Assembly: GCF_011753055.1 (NCBI RefSeq)
Contig: NZ_VWWJ01000012.1
Location: 1-64,000, forward strand
Origin: Burkholderia sp. Ax-1719
GTDB taxonomy: Bacteria; Pseudomonadota; Gammaproteobacteria; Burkholderiales; Burkholderiaceae
Direction of reading: 5' to 3'
DNA length: 64,000 nucleotides
Both the position numbers and the translations under genes were made by a program. Below are positions 8,994 through 17,640 of this stretch, piece by piece. Under the pieces are notes generated by a model, which was given only the letters and a program-made list of their open reading frames with translations, ran no database searches and was not told the DNA's origin. Position 1 is the first letter of the stretch. The number at the start of each line of letters is the position of its first letter.

Positions 8994-9844
8994 GCTGGGG
9001 CTCCCGCGTGCTGGATGGTGTGGCTGCGCAGTCCGTTCCAGACGCGCGAATGGAAAGTGCGAAACTCGGGCGCTTCGCGCGCGGAGACCGCCGTACGTGG
9101 ACCGTGCGTAGTGAGACGCACGTCGATATCGTCCTCGATGCGCGCTGGGCGGCCGCCTAGCAGGATCACGCGGTCGCTCATGGCAATCGCTTCTTCGATA
9201 TCGTGCGTGACGAGCACGACGCTCGTGCCGCTCTGCTCTCGCAGCGCCATGACATCGTCTTCCAGCGCCAGGCGTGTTTCGTAGTCGAGCGCGGAAAATG
9301 GCTCGTCCAGCAGCACCAGCGTGGGATCGACGAGCAGCGTGCGGGTTAGCGCCACACGCTGGCGCATGCCGCCGGAAAGCGAATGCGGATAAGCATCGGC
9401 AACAGCGGCCAGACCATAGCGCGCGAGCATCTGGCGGGCGCGCTCGTAATCGGCAGGTTTGACCTTGCGATACAGTTCGATGCCAAGCACGGCGTTCTGC
9501 AACACCGTGCGCCACGGCATCAGCAGATCCTTTTGCAGCATGTAGGCGATGCGGCCGGCGCTGCCGTCGGCGCGCGCGCCTGCGCTGATGTGACCGGACT
9601 GCGGCTTGATCAGACCCGACACGAGATTGAACAAGGTGCTCTTTCCCGCGCCGCTGCGGCCGACGATCGACACGATCTCGCCGCTACGCACGCTGAAGTC
9701 GAGCCGATCGAAGATCGGTACGTCGACTCCATCTGCAGTCCGAAATGCATGACTGAGTTGATAGACCTTCAGGCGGTCCGTTCCCGACGCATGCGTCGAT
9801 GCGATTTCCCCCGCGAGCGGGGATGCAATGGCAGAGACACTCAT
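8990..9844 (-). CDS. ABC transporter ATP-binding protein (NitT/TauT type)
   Basis: ATPase subunit of the importer, about 284 residues. Walker A is GRSGAGKST, the Q-loop is LQKDLLMPWRT, the signature is SLSGGMRQR, Walker B is LVLLDEPFSALD and the switch histidine is in VTHD. The MPWRT after the Q-loop is characteristic of the nitrate/taurine/sulphonate importers. Several in-frame ATGs lie close together (9856, 9850, 9844); 9844 is chosen because a GAGG site lies six bases upstream. It is the first gene of the operon, so the promoter with two dyads at 9880-9954 is directly in front of it. Confidence 0.92.
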   Translation of the reverse strand: MSVSAIASPLAGEIASTHASGTDRLKVYQLSHAFRTADGVDVPIFDRLDFSVRSGEIVSIVGRSGAGKSTLFNLVSGLIKPQSGHISAGARADGSAGRIAYMLQKDLLMPWRTVLQNAVLGIELYRKVKPADYERARQMLARYGLAAVADAYPHSLSGGMRQRVALTRTLLVDPTLVLLDEPFSALDYETRLALEDDVMALREQSGTSVVLVTHDIEEAIAMSDRVILLGGRPARIEDDIDVRLTTHGPRTAVSAREAPEFRTFHSRVWNGLRSHTIQHAGAPA

Positions 9845-9879
9845 GGGCATCCTCATCGGTACGTGGCGTACATTTGCGC

Positions 9880-9954
9880 TGTGCACAACACATAATGCAC
9901 AGTCAAAAAAACGCGACGCAAGCGAAAAAATAATTCCCGCGCAATTGGGAATTA
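9880..9954 (-). promoter_or_regulatory. Promoter and two dyads in front of the ABC/amidase operon
   Basis: Reading the minus strand, TTGCGT (9921-9916) and CATTAT (9897-9892) are 18 bp apart and could be the -35 and -10. An inverted repeat TGTGCA (9880-9885) with TGCACA (9896-9901) covers the -10. A second perfect 8-bp repeat, TAATTCCC (9931-9938) with GGGAATTA (9947-9954), lies upstream of the -35. The first is placed as a repressor site would be, the second as an activator or upstream operator. The GntR protein encoded within the operon is the obvious candidate to bind. Confidence 0.5.
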
Positions 9955-10070
9955 CACGCTCGATGATGGTGCGGAGAGGTTAAGGCAGGGTGCGGGGCGC
10001 ACCAGAGAGGGGGGTAGGGATGAGTTTTGGTGCGGAGCGCTTTGGTCAGGTTTTGGATGGGGCTAGCTGG

Positions 10071-10811
10071 CTATTTGTGCTGGGCTTCTTCGCGCTTCTT
10101 TTTGCGCATCTCGGGAGTGAGGTAGGGATAGGCGCGTGTCAGATAGATGCTATCGATCCATGGTTCGGTACCGGGCGACTCGTCTCTAGATGGCCCGAGA
10201 TAAGTTACAACGACGTCAACCGGAAAGCGGCTACGAGAGGTTTCCTTTGCTCGATATCTGAACGAAATGACGGTGCCGGTGGGAGAAAGCTGAATTCCAT
10301 TCTTGGGAAATACGTTCTTCTCGCCGCCTCCACCAATCCAGTAGTCCTCTACCTGAAGCGTCTGCTTGATTTCATCGATTGAAACGCCGGTAACTGGCGA
10401 TACGAAACGCGCAACAAACTCGTAAGGAACGGCGGCAACCTTAAGTCTGTCTTCCGATAGATCGAGTGGATCGTCTCTCGTCTCCATCCAGATATTAGAT
10501 TCGGGAATCGACTGATTTTCGAACGTGAAAATTTCACATATTTCGTGCTGACATCGATTCCTCCTGTAAATTAAATCCCCAAATACCCGATCACCTTTAA
10601 ATTCACCCGGATCTTCCCGAAGTGTTTTCATCGCCTCGGCCAGCATGCCAAGCAGCAGTGTTTTCTCAGATTGAGTGAGATTTCTAACCATTGCCACTGA
10701 CTCCGATGTTTCTGATGTTTTGTTCGTAACTGCTTGTGCAGACACCTGGATTGAGGACAAAAGCACCGTCAGGCCTATGCCAATATTGATCCACCGCATT
10801 CTCGGTCGCAT
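10071..10811 (-). CDS. Secreted hypothetical protein, candidate immunity partner of the VgrG effector
   Basis: A protein of about 246 residues that I do not recognise. The start at 10811 is supported by a GAAGAGG ribosome site with good spacing; it gives a clear signal peptide (RWINIGIGLTVLLSSIQVSAQA without the flanking residues, cut after AQA), so the product is periplasmic. The mature part is hydrophilic and has two cysteines (RRNRCQHEICEIF). The gene overlaps the 3' end of the vgrG gene by 128 nt in another frame. Its base composition is visibly less GC-rich than its neighbours. Position, export and small size fit an immunity protein for a periplasm-acting T6SS effector. This role is inferred and no immunity family was identified. 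Confidence 0.65.
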   Translation of the reverse strand: MRPRMRWINIGIGLTVLLSSIQVSAQAVTNKTSETSESVAMVRNLTQSEKTLLLGMLAEAMKTLREDPGEFKGDRVFGDLIYRRNRCQHEICEIFTFENQSIPESNIWMETRDDPLDLSEDRLKVAAVPYEFVARFVSPVTGVSIDEIKQTLQVEDYWIGGGGEKNVFPKNGIQLSPTGTVISFRYRAKETSRSRFPVDVVVTYLGPSRDESPGTEPWIDSIYLTRAYPYLTPEMRKKKREEAQHK

Positions 10812-13800
10812 AGGCATCCTCTTCGTGGTAGTGCGTGTAGTAGCCCGTCTCATGCGTTGCCATCAGCGCCGCCTGTTCCGCGGTCACTCCACGCATCTCG
10901 CATACGGCCTGTTGAATGCGTTCGAAGTCAGCCCCAATAAGCTCCCACCCGGGTACGTCCTTTTGATACACGACGCGCCACCAGTAGTAAAAGACAAGCA
11001 TCCGATGCATCCCAATCTTGACCCTTAGATCATCAGGAAACGGAGTGTGACTAGCGGTATTCCATTGTTCCCGTTTGAAGACCAACTCAAACATCCTCTC
11101 CATTCCGCCATACTGCGCATAGTCACCTGGGTAGCTTTTATAAAGCGAAGCGATCCAGAAAGTTTGCTGACAATGGCGAGCTTCGTGATACACAGTCCTG
11201 GCGAGGTCGCACAACGTATTCTGTAGGGCATTGACGGGAAACTCGGTCTTGTTTTCGTTGTCAGCCTCTAACTTCTTTTTTGCTGTTAGTAGAATTCGTT
11301 CAAGGTAAGGCTGACCGATCAACATCGCCCATAGATCTGCGCTGAACACGGCAAGCGTAGTTTGCGGATGTAAATTAAATTTCTCCAGCTTCTCCGCACT
11401 TGCGCTAATAATATTAGGCATCGCCGAGCCGGGAAGTCCGAACGGGCCGGCCCCAAGCGCAATTTCCAACGCACCCGACACGGCGGATGCAATCACCGGC
11501 AACGCTCGCGCAAACGGCAAGTCGGTCAATGCGTGCCAGTCAATCGACGTTAACTTTTCCTTGACGGCCGCCGTATAAGGCTTGGCAATAAAATACTCGA
11601 CGTCATTTCTAGTATGAATACTCGCCGGTTCCTCTTTTGAGTTGTTCAGATATCGATAGCTCCGCAAGCCGAAATTGTCGGCATCACAGCTAAGGTAATC
11701 GGGCGCTTTGCCTTTTGATGTAGCGCCGGTTGTAGGCGTTTTGATCGTCTGCCCGCTAACTTTCAGTTCGCGAGCCGGTATCTCAGTCTTCGCGGGTGGC
11801 GGCAGCGCCGCATCTTGCGATATTGTTAAATGAGTTACGGAAATGACGTTGTCTGGCTCGCTTTGAGACATCAGCTCAATCGCACCGAACACCACCGCGT
11901 TACTTGTGACAAGATGCAGTTCGCCCAACTCATTGGTGACGCCGGAGATCATCTGCCCATCATCCAACGTGAGCCGATAAGGCTGATTGGGCACCGCAAA
12001 CCCACCCCCATCCTCCACCAGCACATGATGTGCCGCAAACCTACCGGGCTTATCAGGCGACACCGGAAAGTCCACCGGCATCGGCTGCGGATCGTTCGTT
12101 CCATGATTCGCCGCATGCACCAGAAAATCGCCGCCGGTGTAACCCGTCAATCCCTCTGGCCGAAGCCGCAGCAACGTGCCGCCGCACAGAATATCGACGC
12201 CATTTTTCCCTGCTATGCGCACTATGCCGTTCGTACTGGTGATGGACAGATCGTCCTGCGCCGATTGCATCAATGAACTATTGCGCGACTGGAAATGCAC
12301 CGGCCCCGGCGTGATGATCGTCACCGCCTTTTGCGCATAGAACGCAAGTCTTTCGCGTACCGACACAAAGAACGATTTTCCGCTTGCGATAGAAAGGTGA
12401 CCGCCCGCAGTCAATGCCGAATGGCGTTCGCTCACGATATGCGTGTTGCCCGCCGACGCCGTATGCAAATTAGCCGCGCTCGATAGCGCGATATCGGGCT
12501 GCTCAAATTCAGGAAAGCTGTTTTGACCATTAGCCAATCCACCCTTTAATCTGGCATTGGCATCCTTAATTGCACTAAGCACGTCAGACTGGTCAGCATG
12601 CGCGTCTATTGCGTCATGACGCTGCGCCTGCGCCACGCAACTTTCATGCAGATCGCGCGCAGCGGTCAATTGCCCGATGGTCTCCCCCATCTCCTTGACT
12701 TTCCCCGCCGCTAACTTGCGTCCCCACGTCGTCAACAACAAACCCAGCGCCGCACGAATTCCACCGTGCTGGTCAGTGCGCAACTCGAACCCTTCGCCAC
12801 GCGAGTCCTGTCGCCCTGTATTGCCATCGATCCGCGTGATATAGCCGATGCTCAAACTCGACTTGCCGTGATCGCTTGCGAGTTGTGCCTGCATCTGCCC
12901 CTGCGTGTCGTCCAGCGCCAGATGATTGGTTTGCGTGCCGAGCCCCAGGCTCTTGCTCACCATGCCGCTGAGCGCCTGATTGGCAGGCATTTTCCACGGC
13001 GGCCGGTTATTCTCGTCCACAACAAAGCCGACGATAACCGGTCTGTCCGGATCGCCGTGCATATAACCCACCAGCACCTGCTGGCCACATCGCGCATGCG
13101 TGACCGTGCCCATGCCGTTGCCCTGCCACTGGGTCGCCAGCCGAACCCAGATGGCCGATTTGCCGTCATATTGGCCCGTGCGATCCCAATCGAATTGCAC
13201 CAGCGCGCGGTTATATTCATCGACAAACATCTCCGCGTTCTCAGGACCGACGATCACCGCATATTCAAAGCCGCCGATAATCGGTCGCGGCGTAATGTGC
13301 GGCATACGATACGGTTCGCCCAGCGGTCGCATTTCGAAAGAAGCCGTGACAGCATATTCGCGCGTCGAACTCGATGTCGTGCCGGTCGCGCAAATGTCCA
13401 CCTTGCAGCCAATCACCAAGTATTCGCCATTCGCCGCTTGATGCGGATGGTGCGTCACCGTGAGCGTTTTGCCGGATTCGATTCCCCGAAGCGCACCCTT
13501 GGCCTGCGCGCGAAGTCCTTCCGCGCGTATCGCCTCCAGCTTGATACGTGCGAATTCGCGGGCGGTCTCGCGCCAGTTGCTTTCGTCATAGGGTGCGTCG
13601 CGGCGCGTTTTCGGCAACGCGAAATCGGCACGCGTGAAGATTTCCTGATCTGCGTTCGCTGTATTTCGCGGATCGCGATATTCCGCGCGAAACGGAACCG
13701 AATAACGGTTCAAATGCGGCTGGATGTAACTATGATCCTGCACGGTGACGACGCCCGGTGTGACCGTGCTGGTAAGCGTCAATTCGCTGATGTGCTCTTC

Positions 13801-14553
13801 GTCGATATGCCCTTCGCCAGAGTGATAGCGCAGCGTTTCATAGGCGCGCTCATGCTTGCGACAGGCGTTCGCCGTGTCGGCAATGACGAGGGTGTGTTCG
13901 CGCCCATGATGCTCGAACCAGACGATGAAGCCCCATTCCTCGCACAGACGCAAAAAGAATTGCCAGTCTGTTTCCCAAGCCTGCCGGATATAGTCGCGCT
14001 GCGGATAGCGCGAAGAACCGATGCGCCATTCAATCTGACCATAGCGGCTAATGACGTCTTCCAGTATCTGGACGATCGAGCCGCTAAAAAAGCGCGAATC
14101 CTGCTTTAAAGCCGCAAGCGAGAACGATGGACGCACAACGAATTCGTAGACGATCTCGAACCCGTCGTTACTCAGCACGCGCGCCGACGCGACGATCCCG
14201 TTGATATGCCGCGTGCCCGCGCCCGTACTGGTTGTGGTGATGCTTCTGCGGTCACGCGAAACGCGCAGGCTGTCCTGGCGCTCCAGATCGATGGTCAGCC
14301 AGACGGGCGAGCCCGCGATACGGTCGAGATCGATCTTCGTGCGCTCGTCTTCGTCAAAGAAGCCCGACGCAATGCTCGCACGCGCAATGGCTTCCACGCG
14401 GTATTCGAAGAGTTGCCCGATGCCTTCACGCCCGACGATACGGCGCGGCGCCAAGACGGCCTCGCCACATTCGCGTCCATACGAGGCTAGCGTTTTCCGT
14501 TCGGGCAGCGCCGGGCCGCGCATATCGAGCATCTGCCATTGCCCGCCCGTCAT
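10684..14553 (-). CDS. Evolved VgrG: T6SS spike protein with C-terminal zincin-like effector domain
   Basis: A 1289-residue VgrG. Residues about 20-430 are the gp27-like base, 430-520 the gp5 OB-fold (VGPENAEMFVDEYNRALVQF, then VLVGYMHGDPDRPVIVGFV), 530-690 a helical insert, and 690-810 the DUF2345 beta-helix. About 830-920 is a small beta-rich domain (YRLTLDDGQMISGVTNELGE). After a linker, about 950-1289 is unlike any VgrG core. It contains VYHEARHCQQ, an HExxH zinc-protease motif at 1123-1127 (bases 11173-11187), and HYHEEDAYATE around 1244 that could supply the third zinc ligand. The spike would deliver this domain into a target cell. No other T6SS genes are in the window, so it is an orphan copy. 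The toxin-domain DNA is less GC-rich than the VgrG core. Confidence 0.88.
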   Translation of the reverse strand: MTGGQWQMLDMRGPALPERKTLASYGRECGEAVLAPRRIVGREGIGQLFEYRVEAIARASIASGFFDEDERTKIDLDRIAGSPVWLTIDLERQDSLRVSRDRRSITTTSTGAGTRHINGIVASARVLSNDGFEIVYEFVVRPSFSLAALKQDSRFFSGSIVQILEDVISRYGQIEWRIGSSRYPQRDYIRQAWETDWQFFLRLCEEWGFIVWFEHHGREHTLVIADTANACRKHERAYETLRYHSGEGHIDEEHISELTLTSTVTPGVVTVQDHSYIQPHLNRYSVPFRAEYRDPRNTANADQEIFTRADFALPKTRRDAPYDESNWRETAREFARIKLEAIRAEGLRAQAKGALRGIESGKTLTVTHHPHQAANGEYLVIGCKVDICATGTTSSSTREYAVTASFEMRPLGEPYRMPHITPRPIIGGFEYAVIVGPENAEMFVDEYNRALVQFDWDRTGQYDGKSAIWVRLATQWQGNGMGTVTHARCGQQVLVGYMHGDPDRPVIVGFVVDENNRPPWKMPANQALSGMVSKSLGLGTQTNHLALDDTQGQMQAQLASDHGKSSLSIGYITRIDGNTGRQDSRGEGFELRTDQHGGIRAALGLLLTTWGRKLAAGKVKEMGETIGQLTAARDLHESCVAQAQRHDAIDAHADQSDVLSAIKDANARLKGGLANGQNSFPEFEQPDIALSSAANLHTASAGNTHIVSERHSALTAGGHLSIASGKSFFVSVRERLAFYAQKAVTIITPGPVHFQSRNSSLMQSAQDDLSITSTNGIVRIAGKNGVDILCGGTLLRLRPEGLTGYTGGDFLVHAANHGTNDPQPMPVDFPVSPDKPGRFAAHHVLVEDGGGFAVPNQPYRLTLDDGQMISGVTNELGELHLVTSNAVVFGAIELMSQSEPDNVISVTHLTISQDAALPPPAKTEIPARELKVSGQTIKTPTTGATSKGKAPDYLSCDADNFGLRSYRYLNNSKEEPASIHTRNDVEYFIAKPYTAAVKEKLTSIDWHALTDLPFARALPVIASAVSGALEIALGAGPFGLPGSAMPNIISASAEKLEKFNLHPQTTLAVFSADLWAMLIGQPYLERILLTAKKKLEADNENKTEFPVNALQNTLCDLARTVYHEARHCQQTFWIASLYKSYPGDYAQYGGMERMFELVFKREQWNTASHTPFPDDLRVKIGMHRMLVFYYWWRVVYQKDVPGWELIGADFERIQQAVCEMRGVTAEQAALMATHETGYYTHYHEEDAYATENAVDQYWHRPDGAFVLNPGVCTSSYEQNIRNIGVSGNG

Positions 14554-14721
14554 GACGCGGCCCTGATCCGGACCCCGTCACACGCCAATCCTGCGTCTCG
14601 CATCGTCCACTCCAGGTCTCACAGGCTGCTGAGGTCGCCGCCCATACTCGCTAGAATGATCTTGCACAGGATAAATTTGTATCCGAAAACTCTTAAATCG
14701 GCAGGTGCCGCCGCACGCTCA

Positions 14722-15582
14722 TCATTCGCCAATCCACGAGCCGCGCAGGTCGCTTTCGTGCAGGAGTTGCAGCAGCGTTTGCGCCGGGCGGCTCAAGCGC
14801 TTCGCGGCGAGGGCGATGAATTCCACGTCGGGCAAGACGGGCAGGCTCGCCACATTGACGGGTGGCGCCAGCCCGCGTGCCGCCAGATATTGCGGACGCA
14901 CCGTGATGCCCAGGCCGCCGCGCGCCGCCGCCACACAGCCTGAATGACTGCTGCTCGTGCACACCACCTGCCAGCGGAAATCGGTCTGCGCGAGTGCGTC
15001 GAGCACCACGGCCCGCGTCACGCTCGGCTCGGCCACGAGAATCAGCGGCAGCGGCTGTGCGAGATCCACCGCCGTGCCGGCTCGCACGAGCCATTCGAGC
15101 CGCCCCGTGAATAGCGCAGTGCCGCGCCTGTCGCCCAGGCGTCGCTTGCCCACCATCAGTTCGATCGCCCCTTCGTCCAGCAACTCGTAGAGTTGCCCGG
15201 TCATGCCGATGGTGATCTCCAGCTCCACGTCGGGATGCGCGTTGCGAAAAGCCGTGAGCACCGCGGGCAGCGGGCCGAGCGCGATGTCGTCGGAGCAGCC
15301 CAAGCGTACGCGACCCCGCAGGCGCGGCGCGCGGAATTGAGATTCGGCGCGATTGATCGCCTGCAGGATCGCGCCTGCGTGCGCCAGCATCGCTTCGCCG
15401 TCGGGCGTGATCGCCAGCGAATGCGTATCGCGCACGAACAGACGCCGGCCGATTTCCTCTTCGAGGCGGCGGACATGTTCGCTGACGCTCGACTGCGTCA
15501 GGTCGAGCTGGCGCGCGGCCTCGGTGAAGCTATGGCAGGCGGCGACGGTCGCGAACGATTTGAGCCAGATGGGATTGAGCAT
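14722..15582 (-). CDS. LysR-family regulator, divergent from mdtD
   Basis: LysR-type regulator of 286 residues: N-terminal helix-turn-helix (FTEAARQLDLTQSSVSEHVR at 19-38) and a C-terminal periplasmic-binding-like effector domain. It is transcribed away from the MdtD transporter gene, the arrangement usual for LysR proteins that control a neighbour. A 10-bp perfect inverted repeat (15596-15622) lies 13 bp upstream of its start and contains a T-N11-A core, as LysR sites do. The likely role is control of the transporter and of itself; the inducer is unknown. Confidence 0.92.
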   Translation of the reverse strand: MLNPIWLKSFATVAACHSFTEAARQLDLTQSSVSEHVRRLEEEIGRRLFVRDTHSLAITPDGEAMLAHAGAILQAINRAESQFRAPRLRGRVRLGCSDDIALGPLPAVLTAFRNAHPDVELEITIGMTGQLYELLDEGAIELMVGKRRLGDRRGTALFTGRLEWLVRAGTAVDLAQPLPLILVAEPSVTRAVVLDALAQTDFRWQVVCTSSSHSGCVAAARGGLGITVRPQYLAARGLAPPVNVASLPVLPDVEFIALAAKRLSRPAQTLLQLLHESDLRGSWIGE

Positions 15583-15595
15583 GCTTCATTGTGAC

Positions 15596-15622
15596 ACTGT
15601 TATCGCCGATGCCGATAACAGT
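15596..15622. promoter_or_regulatory. LysR-type operator in the divergent LysR/mdtD promoter
   Basis: Perfect 10-bp arms ACTGTTATCG (15596-15605) and CGATAACAGT (15613-15622) are separated by 7 bp. The centre contains a T-N11-A core. It lies between the LysR start (15582, minus) and mdtD (15750, plus), next to the LysR gene, which fits an autoregulatory recognition site. Confidence 0.65.
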
Positions 15623-15749
15623 CAGCGTCCTCAGTGGGGTTCCCGATTGCGGGCGATGACAATATCATGACGGCATTGCAGATCATTGCGCCGCGGGCCC
15701 GCGCTTTACAGCGCTTTTATCTTCCCGCGCGCGCCCAAGAAGTCCCCGA

Positions 15750-17153
15750 ATGAACCAGGATTCAAGCCAGACGGCCCTGCTGTGGATCGTCGCCGCAGGC
15801 TTTTTCATGCAGGCGCTCGACACCACGATCGTCAACACCGCGCTGCCCACGATGGCGCAGAGCCTGGGCGTCAAGGCGCTCGCCATGCAGCCGGTGATCG
15901 TCGCCTACACGCTCACGATGGCGATGCTCACGCCCGCTTCGGGCTGGCTCGCCGACCGTTTCGGCACACGCCGCGTCTACTTCACCGCCATCCTCATTTT
16001 CGTGCTCGGCTCGCTGTGCTGCGCCAGCGCTCATACGCTGGGCCAGCTCGTGATCGCGCGCGTGTTGCAAGGCATCGGCGGGTCGATGCTGATGCCGATC
16101 GGTCGTCTCGCTGTGTTACGCGCCGTGAGCGGAGAGCAATACGTGTCCGCGTTGGCGCTGATTTCAGTTGCGGGTCAGGTGGGCCCGATCGTCGGGCCGA
16201 CGCTCGGCGGCTGGTTCGTGCAGGCGATCACATGGCACTGGATCTTTCTCATCAACGTGCCGATCGGTCTTGCCGGGATGGTCGCCGTCCACCGCTATCT
16301 GCCGCGCGCGACCGCCAGCGCCGCGCCGCCTTTCGACGTGGTGGGCTGTGCACTGGTTTCGCTGTGCATGATTGCGTTTTCGCTCGCGTTCGATGCGCCT
16401 GTGCAGACGCATCGCGCGGCGTGGTCGGCAGGACTCTTTGTGCTGGGTCTGGCTGCGGCGCTCGTCTATGTGCCCTACGCGCGCCGTCGCAGCGATCCGC
16501 TCTTCAAACTCAAGTTGTTCGGCGAGCCCAATTTCAGCGTCGGTTTGATCGGCAATCTGGTGTGCCGGGTCGGGTCGAGCGCGGTGCCTTTTCTCGTGCC
16601 GCTGCTCATGCAGCTCGAACTCGGTTATTCGCCGCTGCGCTCCGGTCTCATGATGCTGCCTGCCGCGCTCGCGGGCACGGTGGCCAAGCGCTGGATCGCG
16701 CCGTTGATCCGTCGCTACGGTTATGACACGTTCCTGCTCGTCAACACGTCGATCGTGGGTGCGTCGATCGTTGCGTTCGCACTCATTTCGCGCGGCACGC
16801 CTGTTGCCGTCGAGATCATCGTACTGGCGATCTTCGGCGCGGCCAATTCGATGCAGTTCGCGGCGATGAATAGCGTCACGCTCAAGGGCCTTTCGCACGA
16901 GGATGCAGGCAGCGGGAATAGCCTGTTTTCGATGGTGCAGATGCTGGCAATGGGACTGGGCGTGACGATCGGCGGTGCGCTCGTGAGTCTGGTTGAAACC
17001 CATGGCGGCACGGTGGCGCTGGGCTTTCGCGTGAGTTTCGCGGTGGTGGGGGTGATTACGCTGGTATCGGCGCTGATTTTCCGGCGCATCGATGCGCCCG
17101 CCTCCGTACCGGCTTCGGCGGCTGCCGTGCCGGCGGGGACGGCGCGTCGCTAG
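15750..17153 (+). CDS. mdtD: MFS drug efflux transporter, DHA2 family (MdtD-like)
   Basis: Proton-coupled drug exporter of 467 residues with about 14 membrane segments. The N-terminal LDTTIVNTALPTMAQSLG is the DHA2 motif D1, followed by GWLADRFGTRRVYF (motif A), RVLQGIGGSMLMPIGR (motif B) and GQVGPIVGPTLGGW (motif C). The sequence closely follows E. coli MdtD, which is encoded with MdtABC and BaeSR. Here it is 1.5 kb from BaeSR, but the RND adaptor is 15 kb away. It is divergent from a LysR gene and probably under its control. In E. coli the transport role of MdtD is uncertain, and citrate or metal-chelate export has also been suggested for relatives. Confidence 0.88.
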   Translation: MNQDSSQTALLWIVAAGFFMQALDTTIVNTALPTMAQSLGVKALAMQPVIVAYTLTMAMLTPASGWLADRFGTRRVYFTAILIFVLGSLCCASAHTLGQLVIARVLQGIGGSMLMPIGRLAVLRAVSGEQYVSALALISVAGQVGPIVGPTLGGWFVQAITWHWIFLINVPIGLAGMVAVHRYLPRATASAAPPFDVVGCALVSLCMIAFSLAFDAPVQTHRAAWSAGLFVLGLAAALVYVPYARRRSDPLFKLKLFGEPNFSVGLIGNLVCRVGSSAVPFLVPLLMQLELGYSPLRSGLMMLPAALAGTVAKRWIAPLIRRYGYDTFLLVNTSIVGASIVAFALISRGTPVAVEIIVLAIFGAANSMQFAAMNSVTLKGLSHEDAGSGNSLFSMVQMLAMGLGVTIGGALVSLVETHGGTVALGFRVSFAVVGVITLVSALIFRRIDAPASVPASAAAVPAGTARR

Positions 17154-17175
17154 ACGCGGATCCGCGTAGCGACGC
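17144..17175 (+). terminator. Long hairpin at the mdtD stop codon
   Basis: GCGTCGCTA (17144-17152) pairs perfectly with TAGCGACGC (17167-17175), and the interior contains the self-complementary CGCGGATCCGCG. The stop codon TAG of mdtD is inside the left arm. There is no T-run, so it is not a classical intrinsic terminator; it may stabilise the 3' end or assist factor-dependent termination. Confidence 0.4.
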
Positions 17176-17231
17176 CTGGTACATGTACTGCCCACGCTGC
17201 GACCGAAGCCGGCCGCAGCGCGTAAGAAGGA

Positions 17232-17435
17232 TCAGGCCAGCGACGACGCGTGCGGAACAATCACTGCGCCCTGCGGGCCGCCGGGGCCACCGCCAGGGCC
17301 GCCACCGCCGCCAGGACCACCGCCGTGGCCACCGCCACCGGGACCCCAGCCAGGACCGCAAAACGGCATCAGGCAGCAGCCACCCAGCGCTGTCGCCAGC
17401 GCAAGCACACCCGCGAGGGCGATCAATTTCTTCAT
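17232..17435 (-). CDS. Small glycine-rich lipoprotein
   Basis: A 67-residue protein. After the basic start MKKLIALAGVLALATAL comes a lipobox-like GGC with a second cysteine, so it is probably a lipoprotein. The mature part is almost only Gly and Pro with one His (GPGGGGHGGG, then repeats of GGPGG). No enzymatic domain is possible at this size and composition; an envelope-surface or structural role is the most that can be said. The start is uncertain: an ATG at 17447 adds four residues and neither start has a strong ribosome site. It stands alone between mdtD and the pseudo-receiver gene. Confidence 0.55.
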   Translation of the reverse strand: MKKLIALAGVLALATALGGCCLMPFCGPGWGPGGGGHGGGPGGGGGPGGGPGGPQGAVIVPHASSLA

Positions 17436-17640
17436 ATTCAGACTCATCGTCAAAGAGTGTATTTCGCGCGAACGCGGCTCAGCAGGTCAACCTCGCACCA
17501 GCGGCGCGCTGCGTAGTGGCTCGTATGCTTCCAGAATAGCGACGGCCCATGTTTACGCAGCGTTACACCGCCTTTCCTCGCCTTGCCGTTTTTCTCCTTG
17601 AATATCGTCGTTTCGAACGGTACTTACGGCTTTCCCGGCA

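Noticed and set aside
9972..10005. GGTGCG/CGCACC hairpin as terminator of the immunity-like gene
   Set aside because: The stem is only 6 bp with a three-base loop and no T-run follows on the minus strand.
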